64,000 bases of DNA from JAKZVK01 sp965248255 (GTDB lineage: Bacteria > Acidobacteriota > Terriglobia > Bryobacterales > UBA6623). The stretch covers positions 868,001-932,000 of the forward strand of contig CBDFIW010000002.1 in the NCBI GenBank assembly GCA_965248255.1. Direction: 5' to 3'. A program made the translations under genes and the position numbers. This document shows, one piece after another, positions 43,880 through 52,393 of the stretch. The first letter of the stretch is position 1; every line of letters begins with the position of its first letter. The notes under the pieces are model-generated. The model ran no database searches. It was not told where the DNA came from and was given only the letters and a program-made list of their open reading frames with translations.

Positions 43880-45590
43880 CTATTTAACTCTCCCTGTGGC
43901 GACCGTGGCTTGACGGTCGTCAGACAAGTGCCCATAGGCATCCAAGGACCGGAGTCGCTGATCCTCGACAGCTCCGCCCATGGTGAAGTGGTAGAGGCTC
44001 TGCCAGGAGTGGTCCTTGATCCCGAGGATCCGATGAACCTCGTCGTCGTAGAAGCAGCCGATGCCAGTGGCCCGGATCCGAGCCGCTTCGGCTTCCAGAT
44101 AGAGCGCTTGTCCGATGACGCCGGTCTCCCAGAACATGCGCGGGTACATCCCTGGCCCTGCTGCGGAAAGAGCTTCGTCAAAGGATGCCAGCATCCCAGC
44201 TGAGAAGACTCCGTCCGCTGCGATCTCCTGGTCGCAGCTCACGGTGCGAGCAACCGCTCTTTCATCGCCCGTCAAGAGCAAATAGAGAGGAAGGGATTGG
44301 GGGCATCCTTCGGGCTTCCCCCAAATCAGATCAGGACCCAAGCTCCGCCGCAGACACTGCAACTGCTCGAGGTGACGCACCAGCACGTAGAGCCCTTCGA
44401 CCAGGCCGCTGACGCGGTGCACAAACAGCACGAGAGAAACGGTAGGCCGCCAGGGTAGGGTGGCAAACGGGATGGGATTCGCTTCCGGCATGACGTTTTG
44501 CAGCATGCGGAAGAAGGTTCCGGAGGAGATCGTAGTCCGTCCGTCCAGCGCGACGGCACTGCGGCGCTGACGAATCAGCCGGTAGGCTGAAAGGCCCCGC
44601 TCGCCAGGCAAGCGAAGTCCCGAAGGGGCCTCCGTGCCCTCTACCGGAGCAGCGCCGGGCCAGGTGCAGGCTTCCGATACGTCGTCGCACCGGCCATGGG
44701 TGATGCTCGGAACTCAGGCGGTTCGGCTCGCCCAACCACTCTCCGTCGGCAAGCTTTGCCAACAGCGCCTCAGGCGGAGCGAAATCTGGGACGCCCTCTC
44801 CTCCTGGATGAAGCAAGAGCAGGCAGTCGCCGTGCTCCGCTTCGATGCCCTGCTGCTGATCGATACCGAGAAGGCGTTCGAGAGCCGGAGTGCTCACCCG
44901 TTCGAGTAAGCGGGTGCGCCATCCAAGGCTGCCTGCAGAGATCGTAACGGCTCCAATGGCGTGCCCCACGTCGTGCTGGCAGTAGCGAAAAGCTCTCTCG
45001 CCGTACTTCCAGGACTCCCGCCAGTAGATGGATGTCAGTCCAACGAGGCAGGCCTCCGGGGGAAGAAGCGGTGCGAGGATCCGCCACTCGGCGTCAGTCA
45101 AACGGCGGCGCAACTCCAGACCATGCTCGAACGGGGCGTAGTGGTAGATCCCTGGAAACTGGGCTAACCCCGGCACGGGGCCGGAGATCAGGTAGCCTTC
45201 CGTCGGGTGCAGGTTTCCGCTGGAAGGATTCACACGCAGCGACCATCGTGAGCCGACCTGGCCGTCAAGTCCCGTCACCTGCTTCCAGGCTGAAAGGGCC
45301 AGACTGAAGAAAAACAAGTTGCTAATGGTTTCAATCCCGATCGGAGCAGGGGTGGGTGCTGCGGCCAAGATCGCGTCGTAGGTTGGTTCCGCTTCGATCC
45401 TGGGCAGGGGCAGCGGGATCAGTTGGGCGCTCTCGAAGCGTCGGAACGGGTTCGGCTGGCTGGCCCAGTCCATGTAACCCAACGCCCGAGCGTAGCGGTC
45501 CACGTGATGCTTCGTACGGTCATGGTAGAGATAAACCGCCTCCAGCTTAGATTCAGATTCGGCAGCGACAGAAAGTGGGTGACTCGTCAT
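43880..45590 (-). CDS. Double-domain SagB/nitroreductase-like protein, frameshifted
   Basis: From the ATG at 45590 (MTSHPLSVAAESESKLEAVY, VYLYHDRTKHHVDRYARALG) the first FMN nitroreductase-like domain has SLRVNPSSGNLHPTEGYLIS and YCQHDVGHAIGAVTISAG. Near 44687 the frame shifts: the protein should continue DVSEACTWPGAAPVEGTEAP, then RLIRQRRSAVALDGRTTISS and a second domain with GMYPRMFWETGVIGQALYLE and DHSWQSLYHFTMGGA. The total would be about 569 residues, normal for this family. SagB-like enzymes oxidise azolines in TOMM peptides, but no YcaO or precursor gene is nearby, so another FMN redox role is likely. Sequencing error or real decay cannot be told apart. Confidence 0.8.
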
Positions 45591-45871
45591 CAGGCTTCTG
45601 TGCGGTTTCCTCATCCTACCGTCGGGCGGAAGGTGACGGTGTCGAACGGTGGAGGGCGTGGTGTGCGCTGGAGCCGAGATCAAATAGCGTTCGTGCCAAC
45701 TAGCCGCTGACTGAGGCTCTCAGAAGGCCCTCGAACGAGTCGAAACCCGGCTCAGATCAGGGACCTGGCGGTGGTACGATCGGATAGCTCAACGGAAGGC
45801 TTGTTTTCGCGGTCCCGGGGGGCTTCACCAAGGCGGATCCTTTCCGTCGTTCCCTGGATGGCCGTCAACTA

Positions 45872-47187
45872 CTACTCTTCGGCAATGCAGTAGAGGTTTC
45901 GCTGCCCGCGCAGAAACAGCTCGCCGCCAGCGACGGCGGCCGAGGCGCTGAAGCTGTCGTCGAGCCGGTTGACTGCCAGCATCTTGGGTAGGTTGCCGTG
46001 ACTCATCACGAGCGTTGTTCCTTGGCGATCGGTGATGTAAAGGCGGTTGGCGGCGCCCACCGGTGAGGCGTACACGTTGCGGATGCCGCCGAGCCGAAAC
46101 GGTCCGGTCCGTTCTTCACCGGTCTTTGCATCCACGCGTGAAAGGATCCCCTGGTAGTGGCGGAGGAAGTAAAGCGAGTCTCCATACAGCAATGGCGATG
46201 GTACGTACAGCGTGCCTCGTCTGCGCCTCCACGCGACCTGGTCGGTTCCGGTGATGTCGCCCTTGGCGCCGTCGAGGCGTATCGCGAGCATGGCCCGCTT
46301 GTCGTAGCTGCTGGCGGCGTACACCATGCCGTCCGCCGAAACGGGTGACGCGACGATGTTAGCCGACAGCCCGCCACATTCCCATATGACGTTGCCGGTG
46401 GCCAGATCGTAGCCTCGAACGCGATTGGTACCGCTGATGATGAGCTGCGGCTTGCCGCCGTGCTCGACCACGATCGGTGTTGCCCACGACGTGACCTCTT
46501 CCCGCGCGACCCTCCACCGCTCTTCACCGGTCCGTTTGTCGAAGGCAATCACAAATGACTGGCCTTCGTGATCCCAGTTGATGATCAGCGTGTCGCCGTG
46601 GAGCGCTGGTGAGCTGCCCTCGCCGTGCGCGTGCTTGGTCTGCATCTCACCGAGGTCTGCTTTCCACTGCAGCTCGCCGTCCAGGTCGAGACCATAGAGC
46701 CCACGCGAGCCGAAGAACGCAAAGACATGCTCGCCGTCGGTGACGGGCGAGTGGGATGCGAACGTTCCGGTGTAATGACCACCCTCGTGCGGGACCTCCG
46801 TATGCAGCGTCCGCTGCCAGGGGATCTTCCCCCCGCGGCGGCTGATGGCGAGCACCATAAACCGATGATGCTGGGTCACCGGCACGCTGTCATGCGTGCC
46901 ATGGGCGCTGTCGTACCTTGGTTCCATAGGATCACCGTAAGGTACGGCTGCGGTGATGAAGACGCGATCGCCCAGACGATCGGCGTCGAATGGCCACTGC
47001 CGGGCAGTGCGATCTTCCAGCGTATGTTCTCCGTCTCGCTCCATTCCACTGGTGGGTTCGCGTGCGGTGCGGCACCCGTCCCCATGGGGCCGCGCCACTG
47101 CGGCCAGTAATGATCGCCATCTTCTGCCGCCGCCGGCAGCACCAGCAGACTGCAGATTGCGAGGATGAAAACGCGCACTCCTACCAT
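45872..47187 (-). CDS. Secreted PQQ-type beta-propeller protein, frameshifted
   Basis: The N-terminus (FILAICSLLVLPAAAEDGDH) is a signal peptide followed by WPQWRGPMGTG and ENIRWKIALPGSGHSTPIVW, the usual opening of PQQ-like (PF13360) propellers. At about 46975 the frame changes; relatives continue GDRVFITAAVPYG. The remaining protein shows repeated blades such as GLYGLDLDGELQWKADLGEM, FVIAFDKRTGEERWRVAREE and GYDLATGNVIWECGG. One G appears to be missing in a TGGGG context. The product would be an extracytoplasmic propeller of unknown binding function. No quinoprotein catalytic residues are recognised. Confidence 0.8.
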
Positions 47188-47457
47188 GGTGTCCCGAAGC
47201 TATCCTGCCAGAGTAACGGGCTGCGCACCCAGCAGTCAGTCAGTACTCCGACCACGAATCAGCCTCAAGAGAGATCGACGAAGTAACCTCATCTTAGCGC
47301 TGGCCCGGGGGTGGCCTGCGACCATCGTGCCAATGCCCGTGGCCCGAAAACTAAGATGGATCAAGCGGGCCGGAACGTCGGCGTTGCGCAGGCGGTACTT
47401 GACCAACACCCCGCTACAGGACCAACTCCGGGCCTCTGGCGGGGTTTTCTGATTTCC

Positions 47458-47607
47458 GTGATGGTGAACGACCACACGGCGTTTCGCGTGGATGCTATGC
47501 CCTTCGCCGGCCTGCGGGAGTCGGGCCGCGGCGTCGGCGGCAGCCCCTACACCATCGAGGACATGCAGATCGACAAGATGCTGGTGGTGAAGTCGGTGGA
47601 ACTGTGA
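47458..47607 (+). pseudogene. Aldehyde dehydrogenase C-terminal fragment
   Basis: The last 49 codons before a TGA read VMVNDHTAFRVDAMPFAGLR and then ESGRGVGGSPYTIEDMQIDK. This is the closing segment of NAD-dependent aldehyde dehydrogenases (ND-S-RVD-MPFGG-KESG-G-G-P-Y). The catalytic Cys and NAD-binding region are absent. Sequence 47188-47457 upstream shows no further homology in any frame. The group II intron lies immediately to the right, so the loss of the gene body may be linked to that insertion or to a deletion around it. Confidence 0.65.
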
Positions 47608-47743
47608 TCCGACCGGAGCGGTGTCAGCGTGTTTGCGCCTGGCGTTGCGAAACGCGTCTAAGTGCCCGGAAACGAGTTAGATAACGCTCATCCGTAGATA
47701 ACTGATCGCGGTCGGGATGCCGGTCACCCGGCACCCCCCGCAC

Positions 47744-47777
47744 AGATCCCGACGTGCACTGCTAATGCATCGGGCTC
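47744..47777 (-). ncRNA. Group II intron domain V
   Basis: The minus strand reads GAGCCCGATGCATTAGCAGT followed by GCACGTCGGGATCT. This 34-base hairpin has the standard form of domain V (GAGCCGUAUGCG...CGCACGUACGGUUC type, with a short tetraloop-like cap). It starts at the stop codon of the maturase. A second GC-rich hairpin (47710-47741, GGGGTGCCGG/CCGGCATCCC) follows as the likely domain VI. Confidence 0.75.
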
Positions 47778-49337
47778 CTACCTCGGATGAGTAGCGCAGA
47801 AACGTGCCATCGGATAAGGGTGCAGAACGCGCGGGGTGGGAATCCAGCGGTCCAACAGTCGGTTGAGCTTCTTCCAGGACTTACGTCCCTTCTGGCTGCG
47901 ACGAAACAAGATGAATCGCCACAGCACACGCAGCCGGTATTGGAACAACGCCAGCCGATCGATATTGCCCGGAACCGCGTGGTATTGGTAATAGCCCAGG
48001 ACGACCCTCTTCAGCCATTCCCCGACTTGCGCCGTCGGCTCGTGCATCCAGCGGCGCAGAGCTGCCTTCAGTTGATGCAGCTTCGCCACCGTCCGCTTCT
48101 TCGCCGTCTTACGCCAGACGATGAATGTGCCGTTGCTCCTGCGCGTCCCGCAGTAGTGCGTGAAGCCCAAGAACGTGAAGGTCTCCGGCTTTCCCTCGCC
48201 ACGTCTCTTCCGGTTCTGAGCGGCGAACCGCCCAAACTCGATCAACCGCGTCTTGCCCGCATGGAGTCCCAGGCCGAACTGGGCCAAACGTTCCTGAAGC
48301 TCTGCCCAGAAACGCTCGGCTTCCGCCCGATGCTGAAAGCCCACCACAAAATCGTCGGCGTAACGGACGACGATGACGTCGCCCTGGGCCACTTTCTTGC
48401 GCCAGGCCTCCACCCACAGATCGAAGACGTAGTGCAGGTACACGTTCGCGAGCAGTGGTGAAACCACTGCACCCTGCGGAGTACCCACTGTCGTCTCCGA
48501 CCATTGACCGTCTTCGGATACTCCCGCCCGCAACCATTTCTGGATGAGACGGAGAATCCTCGGATCGGCCACGCGGTGCTGGATGAACTGGACCAGCCAC
48601 CCGTGCGACAACGTGTCGAAAAATGACCGCACATCACAGTCCAGCACCCAGTTCACTCGCTTGGTTTGGATCCCCGCCGTCAGCGCATCCAGCGCCTGAT
48701 GGGGACTGCGTCCCGGTCGAAAACCATACGAAAAGCCCTGGAAGTCGACCTCGTAAATTTGATTGAGGATCGTCACCACGGCCTGTTGGACAATCTTGTC
48801 CTCCAGCGCCGCAATGCCCAACGGTCGTTGCCGCCCGTCGGCCTTCTCGATATAGACTCTTCGCGAGGGCTGCGCCCGGTACGCTCCACGATGAACCCGG
48901 CCGTGCAGATCGACGAGTCGACCCTCCAACCCGGTCTCGTACTCCTGCCACGTCACACCGTCCACCCCGGGCGCAGCTTTCCGCTGTAGTGCGTAAAAGC
49001 TCTCCCTGAGTAGATCGACATTCAGATGGTGGAGTAAAGCGGTGAACTTCTCCTGCTTCCTCTCTTTGGCTGTTCTACGCACACCTCCCAGTCCCTGGGA
49101 CACTCTCTTCCCGCTCGGTGTCGGGCTCGTGTTGGACTCTTCGGTGTTCTCCTTGGTCTGCGCCCTTCCCTCCCCGTCCTCCGCCGAAGGTTTCCCTTCT
49201 TTGTTCGGTCGGTTCATAGGTACTACGGCGCAGTCAGACCCCTCTGGAACGTACATGTCCGCCGTTCGGCTCAGCGCCTTCTCGGACCGGTCTCGATCAG
49301 ATCGAGACATTCCAGAGGTCTCCCGGTTCTCGTGCAT
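47778..49337 (-). CDS. ltrA: Group II intron reverse transcriptase/maturase
   Basis: Up to 519 residues. The reverse transcriptase blocks are AAPGVDGVTWQEYE, RRVYIEKADGRQRPLGIAAL, EDKIVQQAVVTILNQIYEVD, FSYGFRPGRSPHQALDAL, WVLDCDVRSFFDTLSH, GTPQGAVVSPLLANVYLHYV and the catalytic VRYADDFVVGF. A maturase domain (GFTHYCGTRRSNGTFIVWRK, LKAALRRWMHEPTAQVGEWL) follows. No HNH endonuclease domain is visible. The first roughly 90 residues are variable, so the true start may be an internal Met. The frame is intact and the catalytic YADD is present, so the intron may be mobile. Confidence 0.9.
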   Translation of the reverse strand: MHENRETSGMSRSDRDRSEKALSRTADMYVPEGSDCAVVPMNRPNKEGKPSAEDGEGRAQTKENTEESNTSPTPSGKRVSQGLGGVRRTAKERKQEKFTALLHHLNVDLLRESFYALQRKAAPGVDGVTWQEYETGLEGRLVDLHGRVHRGAYRAQPSRRVYIEKADGRQRPLGIAALEDKIVQQAVVTILNQIYEVDFQGFSYGFRPGRSPHQALDALTAGIQTKRVNWVLDCDVRSFFDTLSHGWLVQFIQHRVADPRILRLIQKWLRAGVSEDGQWSETTVGTPQGAVVSPLLANVYLHYVFDLWVEAWRKKVAQGDVIVVRYADDFVVGFQHRAEAERFWAELQERLAQFGLGLHAGKTRLIEFGRFAAQNRKRRGEGKPETFTFLGFTHYCGTRRSNGTFIVWRKTAKKRTVAKLHQLKAALRRWMHEPTAQVGEWLKRVVLGYYQYHAVPGNIDRLALFQYRLRVLWRFILFRRSQKGRKSWKKLNRLLDRWIPTPRVLHPYPMARFCATHPR

Positions 49338-50127
49338 GTTGTTTCTCGGCGTGCTCAGGTTCCTCGACTACGCAGGGCCGGGCGCCCACTCGCGATCTAG
49401 CGCGAACGCCTGTGTGGCCTTCCCTTTTCACAAACAAGGTCGGCACCCTGAAACAGATTTTTCGAAGCTCAATAGCCCGGCCCGCCGATGCCCCTGTCTA
49501 CGCTTCGAACGTCGCCTCGCGACGCCGTCCGCAAGACACGGCGTCAAGGTGGATTCGCTACTTCCTTTCTTGTAGGACTCTTTCATTCCTGACAACATGC
49601 CGGTTTATCCCGGCGCTCTCGAGATATCCGGTTCGCATGAGAAATCCGCCACCTCTCCTTCCAACTTGTTCCAACGTAGGCGATTAGATCGAATCGCTGG
49701 TGCACTTGGATATGTGGTCGGCTTAATCCGGCAGAAGGGCCGCTCTCCGCCTTCGACGGCCTCGACGACCAGGAGGCGCGGCCAAATCCTCCCTAGTCGG
49801 CCAGTGTTTTACTGATGTTGCCGGTCGTCACGGAACAGCCTTCTGGCGAGCCGCTGTGCCTCATCCAACCGACTCGGGTGCGTTCGCCCCCTACCCATCA
49901 AGACCGAATCTCGTCTTGGTGTTCGAGAGATCAACTCTAGGACTGTTCCCAAAGAAAACTTAACGATGAGGAGTATGCGGGCGGGCACAGGGGCCCGCCC
50001 CTACACGTGCTCTGGATATGCCGACGCTTGAGGAATCTCTGCGACAGTCCATTGGTGTTACGCTCACACACCGCCCTCTATAATTGGGGCTCGGATGGGC
50101 CGGGCCGCCGGTTCCGACCGCTAGGCG
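49338..50127. other. Intergenic region with a family A palindrome
   Basis: This 790-base stretch is expected to include the 5' domain of the group II intron RNA. It also holds a family A palindrome at 49979-50004 (GGGCGGGCACAGGGGCCCGC then CCCTAC) ahead of the permease gene. No protein-coding gene could be supported: open frames here show no family resemblance and unusual composition. Confidence 0.5.
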
Positions 50128-51099
50128 ATGGCAGCACTACCCAACACAGGGGAACGCCCGACAGCCCGGGTCATTCAACGCCTGGGCCCCGGCGTGGGCG
50201 CCATTGTCGCCTTCCTGGTGATCGCCATCGCGGGAAGCCTACTCTCCCCAACGTTCCTGACCCAACGCAACGTCACCAACGTCATGCGGCAGACCGCGAT
50301 GCTGGGCATCGTCACTGTAGGCATGACCTTCGTCATCCTCACCGCCGGCATCGACCTCTCTGTCGGGATGGTGCTCAGTCTCACGAGCGTGGTGGCGGCG
50401 ATGTTGTTCGACAACGGACAGGGCTTGCCCCTGCCGGCCGTCTTCCTGGCGACACTGGCACTCGGCTCGGTGATCGGCGCTTTCAACGGCTTCATGATCA
50501 TCTGGCGCGGCGCCGCACCCTTTGTCGTGACCCTGGCGATGATGGCCATCGCCAGCGGCGCCGCCTTGACGGTGTCCGGCGGCAAACCCATCGGCGGCAT
50601 CCAGGGGACCTACGCTTGGCTCGGCGCCGGTTTTGTCGGACCCGTCCCTGTGCCGGCCCTGATCATGCTCGGTGTCTTTGTTCTCGGCGGACTTGTCTTG
50701 CGATACACGCCCTATGGACGGGAGGTCTACGCCGTCGGCGGCAACGAAGAAGCGTCGCGCCTCTCCGGAATCGCCGTCAACCGCGTCAAGGTGATTACTT
50801 ACGGCATCAGCGGGTTTCTGTCCGCGCTCGGCGGCATCGTCTTCAGCGCGCGAGTCACGGTAGGCGACCCCTGGGCCGGCCGAGGTCTCGAACTCGACGC
50901 GATTGCTGCCGTGGTGATTGGCGGGACAAGCCTGTTTGGCGGCGTCGGGACGATGTGGGGCAGTCTGCTGGGGGCGTTGATCATCACGATGATCAACAAC
51001 CTGCTCAATCTGCTCAACGTCTCTCCTTACATGCAAGGCCTCGCCAAAGGCATCATCATCCTCGCTGCCATCACCCTCTACAAGAAGAAGCAACTCTAG
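50128..51099 (+). CDS. Ribose-type sugar ABC transporter, permease (RbsC-like)
   Basis: A 323-residue inner-membrane permease with about nine helices. Signature regions are RNVTNVMRQTAMLGIVTVGM, ILTAGIDLSVGMVLSLTSVV (GIDLSVG is diagnostic of the RbsC/XylH class), GNEEASRLSGIAVNRVKVIT and GTSLFGGVGTMWGSLLGALI. It would form the pore with the ATPase at 40204-41676 and receive substrate from the binding protein at 51318-52331. The ATG has no strong ribosome-binding site. The ligand class (ribose, xylose, autoinducer-2, nucleoside) is not decidable. Confidence 0.9.
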   Translation: MAALPNTGERPTARVIQRLGPGVGAIVAFLVIAIAGSLLSPTFLTQRNVTNVMRQTAMLGIVTVGMTFVILTAGIDLSVGMVLSLTSVVAAMLFDNGQGLPLPAVFLATLALGSVIGAFNGFMIIWRGAAPFVVTLAMMAIASGAALTVSGGKPIGGIQGTYAWLGAGFVGPVPVPALIMLGVFVLGGLVLRYTPYGREVYAVGGNEEASRLSGIAVNRVKVITYGISGFLSALGGIVFSARVTVGDPWAGRGLELDAIAAVVIGGTSLFGGVGTMWGSLLGALIITMINNLLNLLNVSPYMQGLAKGIIILAAITLYKKKQL

Positions 51100-51112
51100 T
51101 ACTCATCACATA

Positions 51113-51205
51113 GGCGGCAGAGGCTTCTCGCAAAGCCGCCAGGATCGCAAAGCTTGGGTTTTCTTCGCGGACTTTGCGGTACTTTGCGCCTTTGCGAGAA
51201 AGGGG
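51113..51205. repeat. GCAAAG/CTTTGC-rich inverted repeat
   Basis: CTTCTCGCAAAGCCGCCAGG at the left pairs with CTTTGCGCCTTTGCGAGAA at the right, with internal CGCAAAG and CTTTGCGG copies. Such elements are common between genes of high-GC bacteria. It separates the permease from the binding-protein gene in the otherwise uninterrupted transporter operon. Confidence 0.6.
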
Positions 51206-51317
51206 TCTTGCCCTTGACTTCGGCCAAACCTTTCCCCTGGGGTATTGCGGACTGTCACGGCACGCTTTCGCTCTTCCGCTGAGAACGGCGACAATAGAGC
51301 AAGCTAGGTCCCATGGC

Positions 51318-52331
51318 ATGAGTCTACTCGGAGGGCGAAGACGTTTTCTTGAAGCCCTGGGCGGCTCGCTCCTCTGCGGCGGCTGCTCTTCCTCGCCGGG
51401 ACCGAGCGAGGCACGGAGCCCCAAAAAGTTCGCCAACCGGCGCTGGACTATCGGCTTCAGCAACGCATCGGAAACCAATACCTGGCGCACGGCGCTCCGC
51501 GAGTCGATCGAGCAGACCGTCGCGGCTTACGACAATGTCGACCTGCTCGTCACCGACGCCAACGACTCGCCCGCCAAGCAGGTCGCCGACCTCGAAGACC
51601 TGCTCGCGAAGGCCGCGGACGGCCTGATCATCGGGGCGGCCAATACCCACGTCGCCAATCCGGCGATCGAGGAATGTGCTCGCTACGGAATCCCGACGGT
51701 CATTGTCGACCGCAAGGTCTCGACGGACCAATACACGACCTTCGTTTCGACCAACCATACGTGGCTCGCGGCGACCGCGCTCGAGAAGCTCATGGAACTC
51801 ATCGGCGGGCGAGGCAAGATCGCCATCATCGAAGGCCTGCCGGGCGCCGGTCCCGCCGTGGAACGAAACGCCGGCTATGACGAGGTGCTGGCGCGGCATC
51901 CGAACGTCCAGGCCATCCGCCAAGCCGGCGATTGGTCCCGCGCGAGCGGCCAGCGAGTGATGGAAAACATCGCGACCGCCAATCCCGACTTGGATGGGAT
52001 TCACTTTGACGGAGGCGAGATGGCGGTAGGCGGAGTGCAGGCTTTGCGCGCTGCCGGGATCCCCGACGACAACATGCGCGCCGGCAAACCCTACCTGACC
52101 TGGATGGACGGCTACAACGGCGGCTTGAAACTCATCAAGGCGGGCATCGGCAAGTTTTCGATTCTGCACCCGCCGCGTTTGCACGGCAAGCAATGCGTCG
52201 AATCGCTAGTTAGTATCTTCCGAGGGGAGTCGGTGCCGAAGAATCAACCGCTGAAGTTGGACCTCATCACGCCGGACAACGTGGATCAATACGTAGCGCT
52301 CGACAAACCCGACGACTATTGGGCGCTATAG
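51318..52331 (+). CDS. Sugar ABC transporter substrate-binding lipoprotein (RbsB-like)
   Basis: A 337-residue periplasmic-binding-protein-1-type receptor. The N-terminus (RRRFLEALGGSLLCGGC) combines an RR motif with a lipobox-like Cys. The mature part begins RRWTIGFSNASETNTWRTAL and has LLVTDANDSPAKQVADLEDL and IEECARYGIPTVIVDRKVST, all typical of RbsB/ALS-type sugar binders. The ATG at 51318 is chosen; the longer frame from 51174 reads through a repeat. It is downstream of, and probably co-transcribed with, the permease. Its TAG stop is shared with a family A palindrome. Confidence 0.88.
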   Translation: MSLLGGRRRFLEALGGSLLCGGCSSSPGPSEARSPKKFANRRWTIGFSNASETNTWRTALRESIEQTVAAYDNVDLLVTDANDSPAKQVADLEDLLAKAADGLIIGAANTHVANPAIEECARYGIPTVIVDRKVSTDQYTTFVSTNHTWLAATALEKLMELIGGRGKIAIIEGLPGAGPAVERNAGYDEVLARHPNVQAIRQAGDWSRASGQRVMENIATANPDLDGIHFDGGEMAVGGVQALRAAGIPDDNMRAGKPYLTWMDGYNGGLKLIKAGIGKFSILHPPRLHGKQCVESLVSIFRGESVPKNQPLKLDLITPDNVDQYVALDKPDDYWAL

Positions 52332-52356
52332 GGGCGGGCCGCTGTGCCCGCCCGCC
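52329..52356. repeat. Family A palindrome on a stop codon
   Basis: TAGGGGCGGGCCGCTGTGCC then CGCCCGCC. Its first three bases are the stop codon of the binding-protein gene, as at 18117. It is the clearest copy of the family and folds into a strong hairpin. Confidence 0.8.
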
Positions 52357-52393
52357 CGGCTCGTTTACCACTAAGTCTTCTTTCCGACAGCCT

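Larger units (their letters stand above)
47703..49337 (-). mobile_element. Group II intron (core; 5' end not resolved)
   Basis: The minus strand carries an intron-encoded reverse transcriptase followed directly by a domain V-like hairpin and a domain VI-like hairpin. The right limit given is the start of the reverse transcriptase frame. The 5' domain I should lie in 49338-49650, but no clear GUGYG start was found, so the true boundary is open. The left limit is the end of the domain VI hairpin. Confidence 0.7.

Noticed and set aside
43880..45590. SagB-like gene as part of a thiazole/oxazole-modified peptide cluster
   Set aside because: No YcaO cyclodehydratase, precursor peptide or exporter is present nearby; the double-domain form is common outside such clusters.
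49042..49575. Plus-strand 177-codon frame over the reverse transcriptase 5' end
   Set aside because: Antisense to the group II intron protein and without family resemblance.
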